Below, piece by piece: positions 38,541-46,430 of a stretch of DNA of 64,000 bases (its first letter is position 1; each line of letters begins with the position of its first letter). The position numbers and the translations under genes are program-made. The stretch covers positions 4,092,001-4,156,000 of the forward strand of contig NZ_CP155551.1 in NCBI RefSeq assembly GCF_039679125.1. The letters run 5' to 3'. Origin of the DNA: Blastococcus sp. HT6-4 (GTDB lineage: Bacteria; Actinomycetota; Actinomycetes; Mycobacteriales; Geodermatophilaceae). The notes under the pieces were generated by a model. The model saw nothing but the letters and a program-made list of their open reading frames with translations, was not told the DNA's origin and made no database searches.

Positions 38541-39547
38541 CTCATCGCCTTCCGGCGGACGCCGAACGTGCGGCCCTGCGGCCCGTCGGAGTCACGGATC
38601 GTGCGGCCGGTGTAGGTCAGGAACACGTCGTCCAGGCTGGGCCGGTTCACCGTCACCGACCGGATGCCCACCCCCAGCTCGGTGAACAACCGGGGGACGA
38701 CGGCGGCGCCCTCCGGGACGGCGAGGGTCACCTGGCCCTCGTGGACCCCGGCCTCGATGCCCAGCCGTTCCCGGATGCGCGCGATGGCCAGCTCGTCGTC
38801 GTCGGTGCGCAGCGCGATCCGGTCGGTGCCGACACTGGACTTGAGCGCCTCCGGGGTGTCCTCCGCGACGATCTCGCCGTGGTCCATGATCGCGATGCGG
38901 TCGCAGTGCTCCGCCTCGTCCATGTAGTGGGTGGTGACGAAGACGGTGATGCCGGTGCGGCGTCCCAGGTCGTGCAGGTAGTCCCAGATCGCCGCGCGGG
39001 TCTGCGGGTCCAGCCCGATGGTGGGCTCGTCCAGGAAGAGCACCTGCGGGGCGTGCACGAGGCCACGGGCGATCTCCAGCCGCCGCTTCATCCCGCCGGA
39101 GAACTTCGTGACCGTGTCGTGCCGCCGGTCGGCCAGGTCGACCATCTCCAGCACCTCGTCGATGCGACGCGCACCCTCGGCCCGGGAGAGGCCGTAGAGG
39201 TCGGCGTGGAAGCGCAGGTTCTGCTCGGCGGAGAGCTGCAGGTCCAGCGTCTGCTGCTGGAAGACCAGGCCGATGCGCCGGCGCACCTGGTCGCGCTCGC
39301 GGACGACGTCGTAGCCGGCCACCCGCGCGGTCCCCGACGTGGGGTTCCGGATGGTGCAGAGCATCTCGATGGTGGTCGACTTCCCCGCGCCGTTGGGGCC
39401 CAGGAACCCGTAGGTCTGGCCGGCCTCGACGCGCAGGTCGATGCCCTTGACCGCCTCGACCACCCCGCCGGCGGACGGGTAGCGCTTGGTGAGCCCGCTG
39501 ACCTCGATCGCCGGCGCCCTCAGGGTGTCTGACACACCGGACACCAT
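38537..39547 (-). CDS. ABC transporter ATP-binding protein (DrrA-like)
   Basis: This 336-residue ATPase has Walker A GPNGAGKST, Q-loop VFQQQTLD, signature FSGGMKRRLEIARGL, Walker B VLFLDEPT, and the C-terminal DrrA domain (SLDDVFLTYTGR). It energises the adjacent permease. ATG 39547 is chosen at MVSGVSDTL; the frame is open further upstream, but that part runs antisense to the YchJ-like gene. It is transcribed leftward with its permease and mftE. Confidence 0.92.
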   Translation of the reverse strand: MVSGVSDTLRAPAIEVSGLTKRYPSAGGVVEAVKGIDLRVEAGQTYGFLGPNGAGKSTTIEMLCTIRNPTSGTARVAGYDVVRERDQVRRRIGLVFQQQTLDLQLSAEQNLRFHADLYGLSRAEGARRIDEVLEMVDLADRRHDTVTKFSGGMKRRLEIARGLVHAPQVLFLDEPTIGLDPQTRAAIWDYLHDLGRRTGITVFVTTHYMDEAEHCDRIAIMDHGEIVAEDTPEALKSSVGTDRIALRTDDDELAIARIRERLGIEAGVHEGQVTLAVPEGAAVVPRLFTELGVGIRSVTVNRPSLDDVFLTYTGRTIRDSDGPQGRTFGVRRKAMR

Positions 39548-39640
39548 GCTCCACCGGGGAACGGCTCCGCCACCGAGTACCCGACCGGCACCCGGGCGGT
39601 GCCGGCGGACACGGCGCGGCGGGTTGGGGACACTCGGTCC

Positions 39641-40018
39641 GTGCCTCCTCGTCGCTGCCCCTGCGGAACCGGACTGCCCTACGACGAGTGCTGCGGGCCG
39701 CGGCACGACGGGTCGGCGCCGGCGGCGACCGCCGAGCAGCTGATGCGGTCGCGGTACAGCGCCTTCGCGATCGGCGACGCCGCGTACCTGCTGGCCAGCT
39801 GGCACCCCACCACCCGCCCGTCGTCGGTGGAGCCCGACCCGGCGGTGCGCTGGACCGGCCTGGACGTGCTCGCCACCACCGGCGGCGGGCTGCTCGACCG
39901 CGAGGGCACGGTCGAGTTCCGGGCGCACTGGCGCTCGGGCGGGGAGTCCGGCGACCAGCACGAGGTCAGCCGGTTCGTGCGGGAGGACGGCGCCTGGCGT
40001 TATCTCGACGCGGAGTGA
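39641..40018 (+). CDS. YchJ-family SEC-C motif protein
   Basis: This 125-residue protein has the SEC-C zinc motif CPCGTGLPYDECC at its N-terminus and a YchJ/NTF2-like domain (AEQLMRSRYSAFAIGDAAYLLASWHPTTRP). YchJ proteins are small zinc-binding proteins without firm function. GTG 39641 fits the family's start. It is divergent from the ABC ATPase and 38 nt from the next flavin-type oxidase gene in the same direction. Confidence 0.85.
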   Translation: MPPRRCPCGTGLPYDECCGPRHDGSAPAATAEQLMRSRYSAFAIGDAAYLLASWHPTTRPSSVEPDPAVRWTGLDVLATTGGGLLDREGTVEFRAHWRSGGESGDQHEVSRFVREDGAWRYLDAE

Positions 40019-40056
40019 GGGTGTCGGGCGCGGCCACCGTGGGCACCTGCCCGGGC

Positions 40057-40536
40057 ATGAGTGCAGAGGAGACCCGCAAGGTCGCCGAGCTCCTGAAGGG
40101 CGAGCGCTTCGGCTTCCTCACCACGATCGCTCCGGGCGGGAAGCTGACCAGCCGCCCGATGACGCTGCAGGAGGTCGAGTTCGACGGCGACCTGTGGTTC
40201 TTCGCCGAGCGCGGCTCCCACCCCGTGGCGCACGTCGCGGCGTCCCCGCAGGTCAACGTCGGCGTCGGCTCCGGTGGCACCTGGGTGTCGCTGACGGGGC
40301 ACGCCCGCGTGGTCGAGGACACCGCGAAGAAGAAGGAGCTGTGGAACGGCGGCGTCGAGGCGTGGTTCCCGAACGGGCCGGAGGACCCCGATGTCGTGCT
40401 GATCAGGGTCGAGGCCGACTCCGCGGAGTACTGGGACAGCCCCGGCGGCCGCCTGGCCACGGCGTTCAGCTTCGTGAAGGCCAAGGCCACCGGCGAGCGG
40501 ATCGACGCCGGGGAGAACAAGAAGGTCGACCTCTGA
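40057..40536 (+). CDS. Pyridoxamine 5'-phosphate oxidase-like (GSP26-type) flavin protein
   Basis: This 159-residue split-beta-barrel protein has EETRKVAELLKGERFGFLTTIAPGG, SRPMTLQEVEFDGDLWFFAERGS, VNVGVGSGGTWVSLTGHARVVED and a final YWDSPGGRLATAFSFVKAKATGE. It is closest to general stress protein 26-like PPOX proteins that bind FMN or F420. No true pyridoxamine oxidase active-site set could be confirmed. ATG 40057 is preferred, though GTG 40021 is in frame. It ends just before a strong bidirectional hairpin. Confidence 0.82.
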   Translation: MSAEETRKVAELLKGERFGFLTTIAPGGKLTSRPMTLQEVEFDGDLWFFAERGSHPVAHVAASPQVNVGVGSGGTWVSLTGHARVVEDTAKKKELWNGGVEAWFPNGPEDPDVVLIRVEADSAEYWDSPGGRLATAFSFVKAKATGERIDAGENKKVDL

Positions 40537-40538
40537 CC

Positions 40539-40572
40539 CCTCGGCGCCGGCCCGCGCTGGCCGGCGCCGAGG
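40539..40572. terminator. Perfect 14-bp bidirectional terminator hairpin
   Basis: CCTCGGCGCCGGCC (40539-40552) is the exact complement of GGCCGGCGCCGAGG (40559-40572), with a 6-nt loop. It fills the 37-nt gap between the stops of the PPOX-like gene (plus) and mftC (minus). Confidence 0.85.
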
Positions 40573-40573
40573 A

Positions 40574-41800
40574 TCAGCGCAGGTCGAGGCCCGCCAGCGG
40601 CGACTCGTCGCAGGCCTTCGCCGGCGGCAGCGCGGGCATGCCGAGCAGCGTCGGCTGGCCGCGCACCGGGCCGGAATGCGAGTGGTCGATGTGGCTCCGC
40701 GGCGTGGTCAGCTGCTGGTCGCGGGCGGCCAGCGCCGTCTCGCCGTAGCCCTGCACGCACTCGGGGTCGGGGCCGTCCAGCGGCAGGCCGGTGAAGAACT
40801 TCGCCGCCATGCAGCCGCCCCGGCAGGCGTCGAAGTGCGCGCACTTCGTGCAGGCGCCGCCGGTCTGCGGGCTGCGCAGATCGGCGAAGAGCTCGCTCTG
40901 CTGCCAGACCCGCTGGAAGCCGCCCTCGTCGCGCACGTTGCCGGCGAGGAAGTTCTCGTGGATGGCGAACGGGCAGGCGTAGACGTCGCCCACCGGGTCG
41001 ATCAGGCAGACGACCCGGCCGGCGCCGCACAGGTTCAGCCCCGGCAGGGCCTCGCCGAACGCGGACAGGTGGAAGAACGAGTCACCGGTCAGCACCTGCT
41101 CGCCGTTGGCCAGGAGCCAGTGGTACAGCTCCTTCTGCTGCTGCTGGGTGGGGTGCAGCTGGTCCCAGACGTCGGCCCCGCGGCCGGAGGGGCGCAGCCG
41201 GGTGATCCGCAGCTGGGCGCCGAAGGAGTCGGTGAGCGCCTTGAACGCGTCGAGCTGGCCGGCGTTCTCGCGGGTGACGACGACGGAGACCTTGAAGTCC
41301 TTCATCCCGGCCTCGGCCAGGTTCTCCAGCGCCCGGACGGCGGTGGCGAAGGAACCGGCGCCGCGCACGCGGTCGTTGACCTCCGCGGTGGCGCCGTCGA
41401 GGGAGATCTGCACGTCGACGTAGTCGGTGCGAGCCAGCTGCCCGGCGCGGGTCTTGTCCAGCTTCACGCCGTTGGTGGAGAACTTGACGCCGACGTCGTG
41501 GCCGATGGCGTAGTCGAGCAGGTGCCAGAAGTCCGGCCGGACGGTGGGCTCGCCGCCGCCGACGTTGACGTAGAAGACCTGCATCCGCTGCAGCTCGTCG
41601 ATGACCGCCTCGGCCTCGGCGGTGGAGAGCTCGCGGGGGTCGCGCCGTCCCGAGGAGGACAGGCAGTGCACGCACGCCAGGTTGCAGGCGTAGGTGAGCT
41701 CCCAGGTCAGGCAGATCGGGGCGTCCAGCCCGTACTCGAACTGGTCGATCAGGCGCCCGCCGGTGGGGCGCTCGGGGCGGGCGGGCAGGACGGCGGTCAC
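40574..41800 (-). CDS. mftC: Mycofactocin radical SAM maturase
   Basis: The 408-residue radical SAM enzyme has the cluster motif CNLACVHC (CxxxCxxC), VNVGGGEPTVRPDF for SAM binding, and a C-terminal SPASM domain rich in cysteines (CGAGRVVCLIDPVGDVYACPF, CTKCAHFDACRGGCMAAKF). MftC decarboxylates the C-terminal tyrosine of MftA and links it to the valine. GTG 41800 overlaps the mftB stop (GTGA). Gene order mftA-mftB-mftC and the peptide's IDGMCGVY tail make the identity secure. Confidence 0.95.
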   Translation of the reverse strand: MTAVLPARPERPTGGRLIDQFEYGLDAPICLTWELTYACNLACVHCLSSSGRRDPRELSTAEAEAVIDELQRMQVFYVNVGGGEPTVRPDFWHLLDYAIGHDVGVKFSTNGVKLDKTRAGQLARTDYVDVQISLDGATAEVNDRVRGAGSFATAVRALENLAEAGMKDFKVSVVVTRENAGQLDAFKALTDSFGAQLRITRLRPSGRGADVWDQLHPTQQQQKELYHWLLANGEQVLTGDSFFHLSAFGEALPGLNLCGAGRVVCLIDPVGDVYACPFAIHENFLAGNVRDEGGFQRVWQQSELFADLRSPQTGGACTKCAHFDACRGGCMAAKFFTGLPLDGPDPECVQGYGETALAARDQQLTTPRSHIDHSHSGPVRGQPTLLGMPALPPAKACDESPLAGLDLR

Positions 41801-42108
41801 GGGGCCTCCCGGCGTTCGATCATCTGCGAGCGGGCGAGGTCGGCCAGCGCCTTCACGTAGGCCCCGCGCTGGGCGTCGGGGACGCCGCAGGCGGTGAGCG
41901 TGGCCGCGGCGCTGGGGTGGTCGCCCAGGGCCTCGACGACGGCGACCAGCGTCTTCGACTTCAGGAAGGAGAGCTTCCGGTTGCCGAAGTGGTAGACGAG
42001 CGCGCCGAACGGCTCGGGCCGCAGCGCGACGGACCGGGCCCGCCGCCAGGGCAGCTCCGCGTCGAAGGCGGGGGCCGCCCGGACGGCCGGGCCGGCCCGG
42101 TCCGTCAT
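41797..42108 (-). CDS. mftB: Mycofactocin precursor chaperone
   Basis: This 103-residue RRE-like (PqqD-type) protein binds the MftA peptide and presents it to MftC. The signature PEPFGALVYHFGNRKLSFLKSKTLVAVVEAL, followed by helices (LADLARSQMIERR), is characteristic. ATG 42108 is 14 nt after mftA and the stop overlaps the mftC GTG, so mftA, mftB and mftC form one transcript. Confidence 0.93.
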   Translation of the reverse strand: MTDRAGPAVRAAPAFDAELPWRRARSVALRPEPFGALVYHFGNRKLSFLKSKTLVAVVEALGDHPSAAATLTACGVPDAQRGAYVKALADLARSQMIERREAP

Positions 42109-42122
42109 CGGCACGGCGTCGA

Positions 42123-42254
42123 TCAGTACACCCCGCACATGCCGTCGATGGAGACCTCCTCGACGAGCGACTCCTCGACGAGGGCCTCCTCGGCCGCGGG
42201 GGCCTCCGGGGCGACCTCGACGGGGGCCAGGTCGGTCTGGATGGGCTCGGGCAT
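42123..42254 (-). CDS. mftA: Mycofactocin precursor peptide
   Basis: This 43-residue peptide gene is too short for most gene callers. It has an acidic, Glu/Ala/Pro-rich leader (EEALVEESLVEEVS) and the invariant core IDGMCGVY at the C-terminus, whose final Val-Tyr becomes the cofactor. ATG 42254 is preceded by GGAGG with ideal spacing. It is the first gene of mftA-mftB-mftC and is divergent from mftR. Confidence 0.96.
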   Translation of the reverse strand: MPEPIQTDLAPVEVAPEAPAAEEALVEESLVEEVSIDGMCGVY

Positions 42255-42381
42255 GGGGACCTCCGTGAACACGGTCACATGGACGAGCGGGACGTTAGTG
42301 ACACCGGGTGCCAGCGGCAACAGCGGGGGTCCGGCCCGCCGGGTGATCCACCGTCTCGGGGACTGCGGGCAGAATGCGCGC
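42255..42381. promoter_or_regulatory. Divergent mftA-mftR promoter region
   Basis: The 127-nt gap between divergent mftA and mftR must hold both promoters and probably MftR's operator. It contains GTGA...TCAC symmetry (within GTGAACACGGTCAC) and a half-site GGTGCCA at 42307-42313 that resembles half of the palindrome before mftD. Exact promoter elements are not clear. Confidence 0.45.
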
Positions 42382-42978
42382 GTGGCGGAGACGACGACGG
42401 CGCCGGGCAGCCCGCCGGCCGGGCGCGCGCGGGTCGAGCGCGCGGCGCTGGACCTGTTCACCGTCCGCGGCTTCGAGGACGTCACCAGCGACGAGGTCGC
42501 CGACTCGGCCGGGATCAGCCGGCGGACCTTCTTCCGCTACTTCCCGACCAAGGCCGACGCCGTCTGGGGCGACTTCGCCGGGCACGTCGCGCGCCTGGCC
42601 GGGCTGCTGGCCGCGGCCGACCCGGCCCGGCCCGTGCTCGCGTCGGTCTGCGCCGCCTACGTCGAGGTCAACGACTACCCGGAGTCCGAGCTGCCGCTGC
42701 TGCGCGAGCGCATGCGGCTGATCCTCACCGAGCCGGCGCTCCTGGCGCACAGCCAGCTGCGCTTCGCGGAGGTCGACCGCGTGGTGGCGCGGCACGTGGC
42801 CGCGCGGACCGGGACCTCCCCCACCGGGCTGCTCCCCCGGCTGGTCGCCGCGAGCACCCGGGCGGCGGCCACGACCGCCTTCGAGGCCTGGCTGGCCGAC
42901 GAGGACTCCCGCCTGGCCGAGCACCTGCGCCAGGCGTTCGAGGAGATGGCCGCCGGCTTCCCCAGCCTGCAGAGCTGA
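42382..42978 (+). CDS. mftR: TetR-family regulator of the mycofactocin locus
   Basis: This 198-residue TetR-type repressor has the helix-turn-helix FTVRGFEDVTSDEVADSAGISRRTFFRYFPTKADAVWGDF at residues about 26-64 and a helical ligand domain. MftR is described as a repressor of mft genes released by long-chain acyl-CoA. The position next to mftA supports the assignment. GTG 42382 is the start closest to the helix-turn-helix; no strong ribosome site is present, so translation may be leaderless. Confidence 0.88.
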   Translation: MAETTTAPGSPPAGRARVERAALDLFTVRGFEDVTSDEVADSAGISRRTFFRYFPTKADAVWGDFAGHVARLAGLLAAADPARPVLASVCAAYVEVNDYPESELPLLRERMRLILTEPALLAHSQLRFAEVDRVVARHVAARTGTSPTGLLPRLVAASTRAAATTAFEAWLADEDSRLAEHLRQAFEEMAAGFPSLQS

Positions 42979-43036
42979 CCCCTCCCGGTCAGCGACCCCC
43001 GCCCGTGTGGTGGCGGTCTCACCTCCGGCGGTAACC

Positions 43037-43051
43037 TGGCACTGAGTGCCA
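43037..43051. promoter_or_regulatory. Perfect palindrome upstream of mftD, candidate MftR operator
   Basis: TGGCACT-G-AGTGCCA is a perfect 15-bp palindrome starting directly after TAACCT, which resembles a -10 element. It is 55 nt before the mftD start. A half-site of it recurs between mftA and mftR. Binding by MftR is inference. Confidence 0.6.
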
Positions 43052-43105
43052 CCGGCCGTCGGGCCGGCCACCAGCCCGGTCGACCGGGCCGACGAGGAGG
43101 TTCCG

Positions 43106-44338
43106 ATGGCCAACGCGTGGTTCGAATCGGTCGCCGAGGCGCAGCGCCGGGCGAAGAAGCGGCTGCCCAAGGGCGTCTACGGAGCGCTGGTCGCCGGCTC
43201 CGAGCGCGGGCTGACCCTCGAGGACAACCTCGCCGCGTTCGCCGAGATCGGCTTCGCCCCGCACACGGCCGACCTGGCCAACGAGCGGAACATGGGCGTG
43301 ACCGTCATGGGCCAGTCCATGTCGATGCCGATCATCATCAGCCCGACCGGCGTGCAGGCGGTCCACCCGGACGGCGAGGTCGCCGTCGCGCGGGCCGCGG
43401 CCGCCCGCGGCGTCGCCATGGGGCTGTCCTCGTTCGCCAGCAAGCCGATCGAGGAGGTCGTTTCGGCCAACCCGCAGACGTTCTTCCAGATGTACTGGGT
43501 CGGCAGCCGCGAGGAGATGCTCGGCCGGATGGAGCGGGCCCGCCGCGCCGGCGCCGTCGGGATGATCGCCACCCTCGACTGGTCGTTCGCCTACGGCCGC
43601 GACTGGGGCAGCCCGTTCATCCCCGAGAAGATCGACTTCGAGGCAGCCCGCAAGTACGCGCCGCAGGTGCTGGTCAAGCCGCGCTGGCTGCTCGACTTCG
43701 CCCGGACCGGAAAGCTCCCCGACCTCACCGTGCCGAACATGGTGGCCACCCCCGGCGACCCGGCGCCGACGTTCTTCGGCGCCTACGGCATGTGGATGCA
43801 GTCGCCGATGCCCACCTGGGAGGACGTCGCCTGGCTGCGCTCGCAGTGGGACGGCCCGTTCATGCTCAAGGGCGTCATGCGGGTCGACGACGCCAAGCGC
43901 GCCGTCGACGCCGGCGTCACCGCCATCTCCGTGTCCAACCACGGGGGCAACAACCTCGACGGCACGCCGGCCTCGATCCGCGCCCTGCCAGCGGTGGCCG
44001 AGGCGGTGGGCGACCAGGTCGAGGTGCTGCTCGACGGCGGGATCCGCCGAGGCGGCGACGTCGCCAAGGCCCTGGCCCTCGGCGCGAAGGCCGTCCTGAT
44101 CGGCCGCGCCTACCTGTGGGGCCTGGCGGCCAACGGCCAGGCCGGCGTGGAGAACGTGCTCGACCTGCTGCGCGACGGCCTCGGCTCCGCGATGGTCGGC
44201 CTCGGCCGCCCGAACGTGTCGGACCTGTCCCGTGACGACCTCGTCGTCCCCCCGGGCTTCGAGCGGGCGCTGGGCGACACCGCCGTCGAGAACGCCCTGC
44301 TGGCCACGTCCCCCGCCCGCCGCCGCCGCGAGGCCTGA
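43106..44338 (+). CDS. mftD: Mycofactocin oxidase, FMN alpha-hydroxy-acid dehydrogenase family
   Basis: This 410-residue TIM-barrel flavoprotein has ISPTGVQAVHPDGEVAVARAAAA, FQMYWVGSREEMLGR, LKGVMRVDDAKRAVDAG, the catalytic-site SNHGGNNLDGTPASI and LLDGGIRRGGDVAKALALGA. MftD oxidises the AHDP intermediate to premycofactocin in the pathway. The ribosome site GAGGAGG precedes ATG 43106. Here it follows mftR on the plus strand instead of following mftC, a departure from the usual order. Confidence 0.93.
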   Translation: MANAWFESVAEAQRRAKKRLPKGVYGALVAGSERGLTLEDNLAAFAEIGFAPHTADLANERNMGVTVMGQSMSMPIIISPTGVQAVHPDGEVAVARAAAARGVAMGLSSFASKPIEEVVSANPQTFFQMYWVGSREEMLGRMERARRAGAVGMIATLDWSFAYGRDWGSPFIPEKIDFEAARKYAPQVLVKPRWLLDFARTGKLPDLTVPNMVATPGDPAPTFFGAYGMWMQSPMPTWEDVAWLRSQWDGPFMLKGVMRVDDAKRAVDAGVTAISVSNHGGNNLDGTPASIRALPAVAEAVGDQVEVLLDGGIRRGGDVAKALALGAKAVLIGRAYLWGLAANGQAGVENVLDLLRDGLGSAMVGLGRPNVSDLSRDDLVVPPGFERALGDTAVENALLATSPARRRREA

Positions 44339-44393
44339 CCCGCCGCGCGCAGGCCGGGGGATCTCCGCCACCGGAGGTCCCCCGGCTGCCAGG

Positions 44394-44822
44394 ATGACCG
44401 CCGTGACCGAGCCGGTGCGCCCCGACGACCTGCGCATCTCCGACGCCGAGCGCGCGGACGTCGCGGCCGGGCTGCAGCGCGCCCATGACGCCGGCCAGCT
44501 CGACCTGCTCGAGTTCGACCAGCGGGTGCAGGCGGTGTGGGCGTCCCGCACCCGCGGCGACCTGGCCCGCGTCACCGCCGACCTGCCCGCGCTCCCCGCG
44601 CCGGCCGGCCCCCGGCAGCTCTTCAGCGACGACGACGCCGGCGGCGCCATGAAGGTGCTCATCATCATCTGGCTCTGCGCCGGCCTGGTGAACCTGCTCG
44701 TCTGGAGCATCCTCGAGGCGACCGTGGAGGGCATCCACCCCTGGTGGCTCTACGTGGCCCTACCGCCGGGCGCGGTGCTCGGCGTGCTCTACGCGATCGG
44801 CATCGGCCGGCCCCAGCGCTAG
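44394..44822 (+). CDS. DUF1707 (SHOCT-like) two-helix membrane protein
   Basis: This 142-residue protein has the DUF1707 domain (DDLRISDAERADVAAGLQRAHDAGQLDLLEFDQRVQAVWASRTRGDLARVTADLP). Two membrane helices follow (VLIIIWLCAGLVNLLVWSIL and WLYVALPPGAVLGVLYAIGI). DUF1707 proteins are common in actinobacteria and may bind DNA or partner proteins; the function is unsettled. It follows mftD by 55 nt and may be read through. Confidence 0.87.
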   Translation: MTAVTEPVRPDDLRISDAERADVAAGLQRAHDAGQLDLLEFDQRVQAVWASRTRGDLARVTADLPALPAPAGPRQLFSDDDAGGAMKVLIIIWLCAGLVNLLVWSILEATVEGIHPWWLYVALPPGAVLGVLYAIGIGRPQR

Positions 44823-44841
44823 GAAGCACCCGTCCGGGGGC

Positions 44842-46284
44842 TCACCTGCGCACGGACCGGACGATGCGGTCGGGGCGGATCCGCACCAGCGAGACGTCGC
44901 GCAGCCAGTGCCGGAGCGCCCCGGACGGGTCCTCGATCGAGAGCGCCGTGCCGTCGGGGCGCCGGATCCGCAGGTCCGAGGTGATCTCGACGTAGCCGTC
45001 CCCCAGGACGTCGTCCAGCCGGCGGGGGCGGCCGTCGACGAGGACCTCCGGCTGCGGGAGCAGCGTGCCCGCCAGGCGGCGGCCGGCCCGGCCCCGGCGC
45101 GCCACCAGCGGACCGCGCGGCAGCGGCGGGGTCCGGCTGTCGGTGGCCAGCCGGGCCACCGCGGGGATCCGCCGGACAGCGGCCAGCACGGCCCGCCGGA
45201 CGACGGCGCCGCCACGGCCGCCACCGGTCATCAGCGCGCCCAGCAGCAGCGCCACCCGGATCAGCGCGCGGGCGTGCGGCTCCCGTTCGGCCTGGTAGGT
45301 GTCCAGCAGCGTGTCCGGCGCCTCCCCGCGCAGCACGGCGGCGAGCTTCCAGGCCAGCTGGTGGACGTCGCGCAGCCCGAGCCCCAGCCCCTGGCCGACG
45401 AACGGCGGGGTGAGGTGGGCGGCGTCGCCGGCCAGCAGCACCCGCCCGGCCCGCCAGCGGTCGGCGACCTGGGCCCGGAACGTGTACTCGACCGCGCGCA
45501 GCACCTCGACGTCGGCCGTACGGGCGACGGGCGCCAGGAGCGACGCCAGCCGGTCCGGGCCGGCCAGCTCCGCCGCCGTCTCCCCGGGCGCGAGCCGGAA
45601 CTCCCAGCGGTAGCGGTCGCCGGTCACCGGCATGAACGTCGCCGCCCGGCGGGGATCGCACACCTGGTGCACGCCCGGCCAGACCGGCAGCGGCTCGGTC
45701 GCCCGCGCGTCGACCACCAGCCAGCGGTCGGCGGGGCCCAGATCGCGCATGCGGGCGCCGATCAGCTCCCGGACGGTGCTGTTGGCGCCGTCGCAGCCGA
45801 GCACGGCCGCCGCCCGGACGGACCGGTCCGCCCCGGTCCCGCGGTCGGTCCACCGCACGGTCACCCCGCCGGCGTGCTGCTCCAGCCCGGTCACCTCGCC
45901 GCCGCGGTGCACCTCGATCCCGGGCGCCGACGCCACGGCCGCGGCGAGCACGGCCTCCAGGTCCGGCTGGTGCACGAAGGAGCCCTGCGGCCACCCGTTG
46001 CTGCCGGCGTCCGGGGCTCGGCGGAACTCCGCGAGCACGCGGTGGGCGCCGTCGAGCACCCGCAGCCCGGCCATCGACCGGCAGACCGCGGCCACCTGGT
46101 CGGCCACGCCGACGGCCTGCAGCACCCGGAACACCTCGTCGTCGAGGTGCACCGCGCGCGGCAGCGGATACGGCTCGGCGTACCGCTCGACGACGACGAC
46201 CGGGAGACCACGCCGGGCGAGCAGCAGGGCCGCCGTGAGCCCGACCGGGCCGGCGCCCACCACGACCACCGGGGCGCCGGACAC
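44842..46284 (-). CDS. FAD-dependent aromatic monooxygenase (MhpA-like)
   Basis: This 480-residue group A flavin hydroxylase has the FAD-binding VVVVGAGPVGLTAALLLARRG, NAD(P)H/FAD motif VLGCDGANSTVRELIG, and LLAGDAAHLTPPFVGQGLGLGLRDVHQLAWKLA. The C-terminal thioredoxin-like tail has SIEDPSGALRHWLRDVSLVRIRPD. It resembles 3-(3-hydroxyphenyl)propionate hydroxylases. The substrate is uncertain. GTG 46284 is the family-like start. It is divergent from the alcohol dehydrogenase with a 146-nt gap containing a CGTTGCA repeat, so shared regulation is possible. Confidence 0.87.
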   Translation of the reverse strand: MSGAPVVVVGAGPVGLTAALLLARRGLPVVVVERYAEPYPLPRAVHLDDEVFRVLQAVGVADQVAAVCRSMAGLRVLDGAHRVLAEFRRAPDAGSNGWPQGSFVHQPDLEAVLAAAVASAPGIEVHRGGEVTGLEQHAGGVTVRWTDRGTGADRSVRAAAVLGCDGANSTVRELIGARMRDLGPADRWLVVDARATEPLPVWPGVHQVCDPRRAATFMPVTGDRYRWEFRLAPGETAAELAGPDRLASLLAPVARTADVEVLRAVEYTFRAQVADRWRAGRVLLAGDAAHLTPPFVGQGLGLGLRDVHQLAWKLAAVLRGEAPDTLLDTYQAEREPHARALIRVALLLGALMTGGGRGGAVVRRAVLAAVRRIPAVARLATDSRTPPLPRGPLVARRGRAGRRLAGTLLPQPEVLVDGRPRRLDDVLGDGYVEITSDLRIRRPDGTALSIEDPSGALRHWLRDVSLVRIRPDRIVRSVRR

Positions 46285-46430
46285 CTCGCCATCATCCCGG
46301 CGCCCACCGCCCGTTGCACCGCGACGGGACAACGTTGCATGCTCTGTGCCCGATGTGACGTAGGGCATAGCGTGCGACTCGGACGTGCGCGTTCGCGCAT
46401 GCGTGAACAGCCCTCGACGAGGAGGTTCCT

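Noticed and set aside
38537-39961. Extended start of the ABC ATPase into the YchJ-like gene
   Set aside because: The extra residues are antisense to YchJ; the Walker-type domain begins just after ATG 39547.
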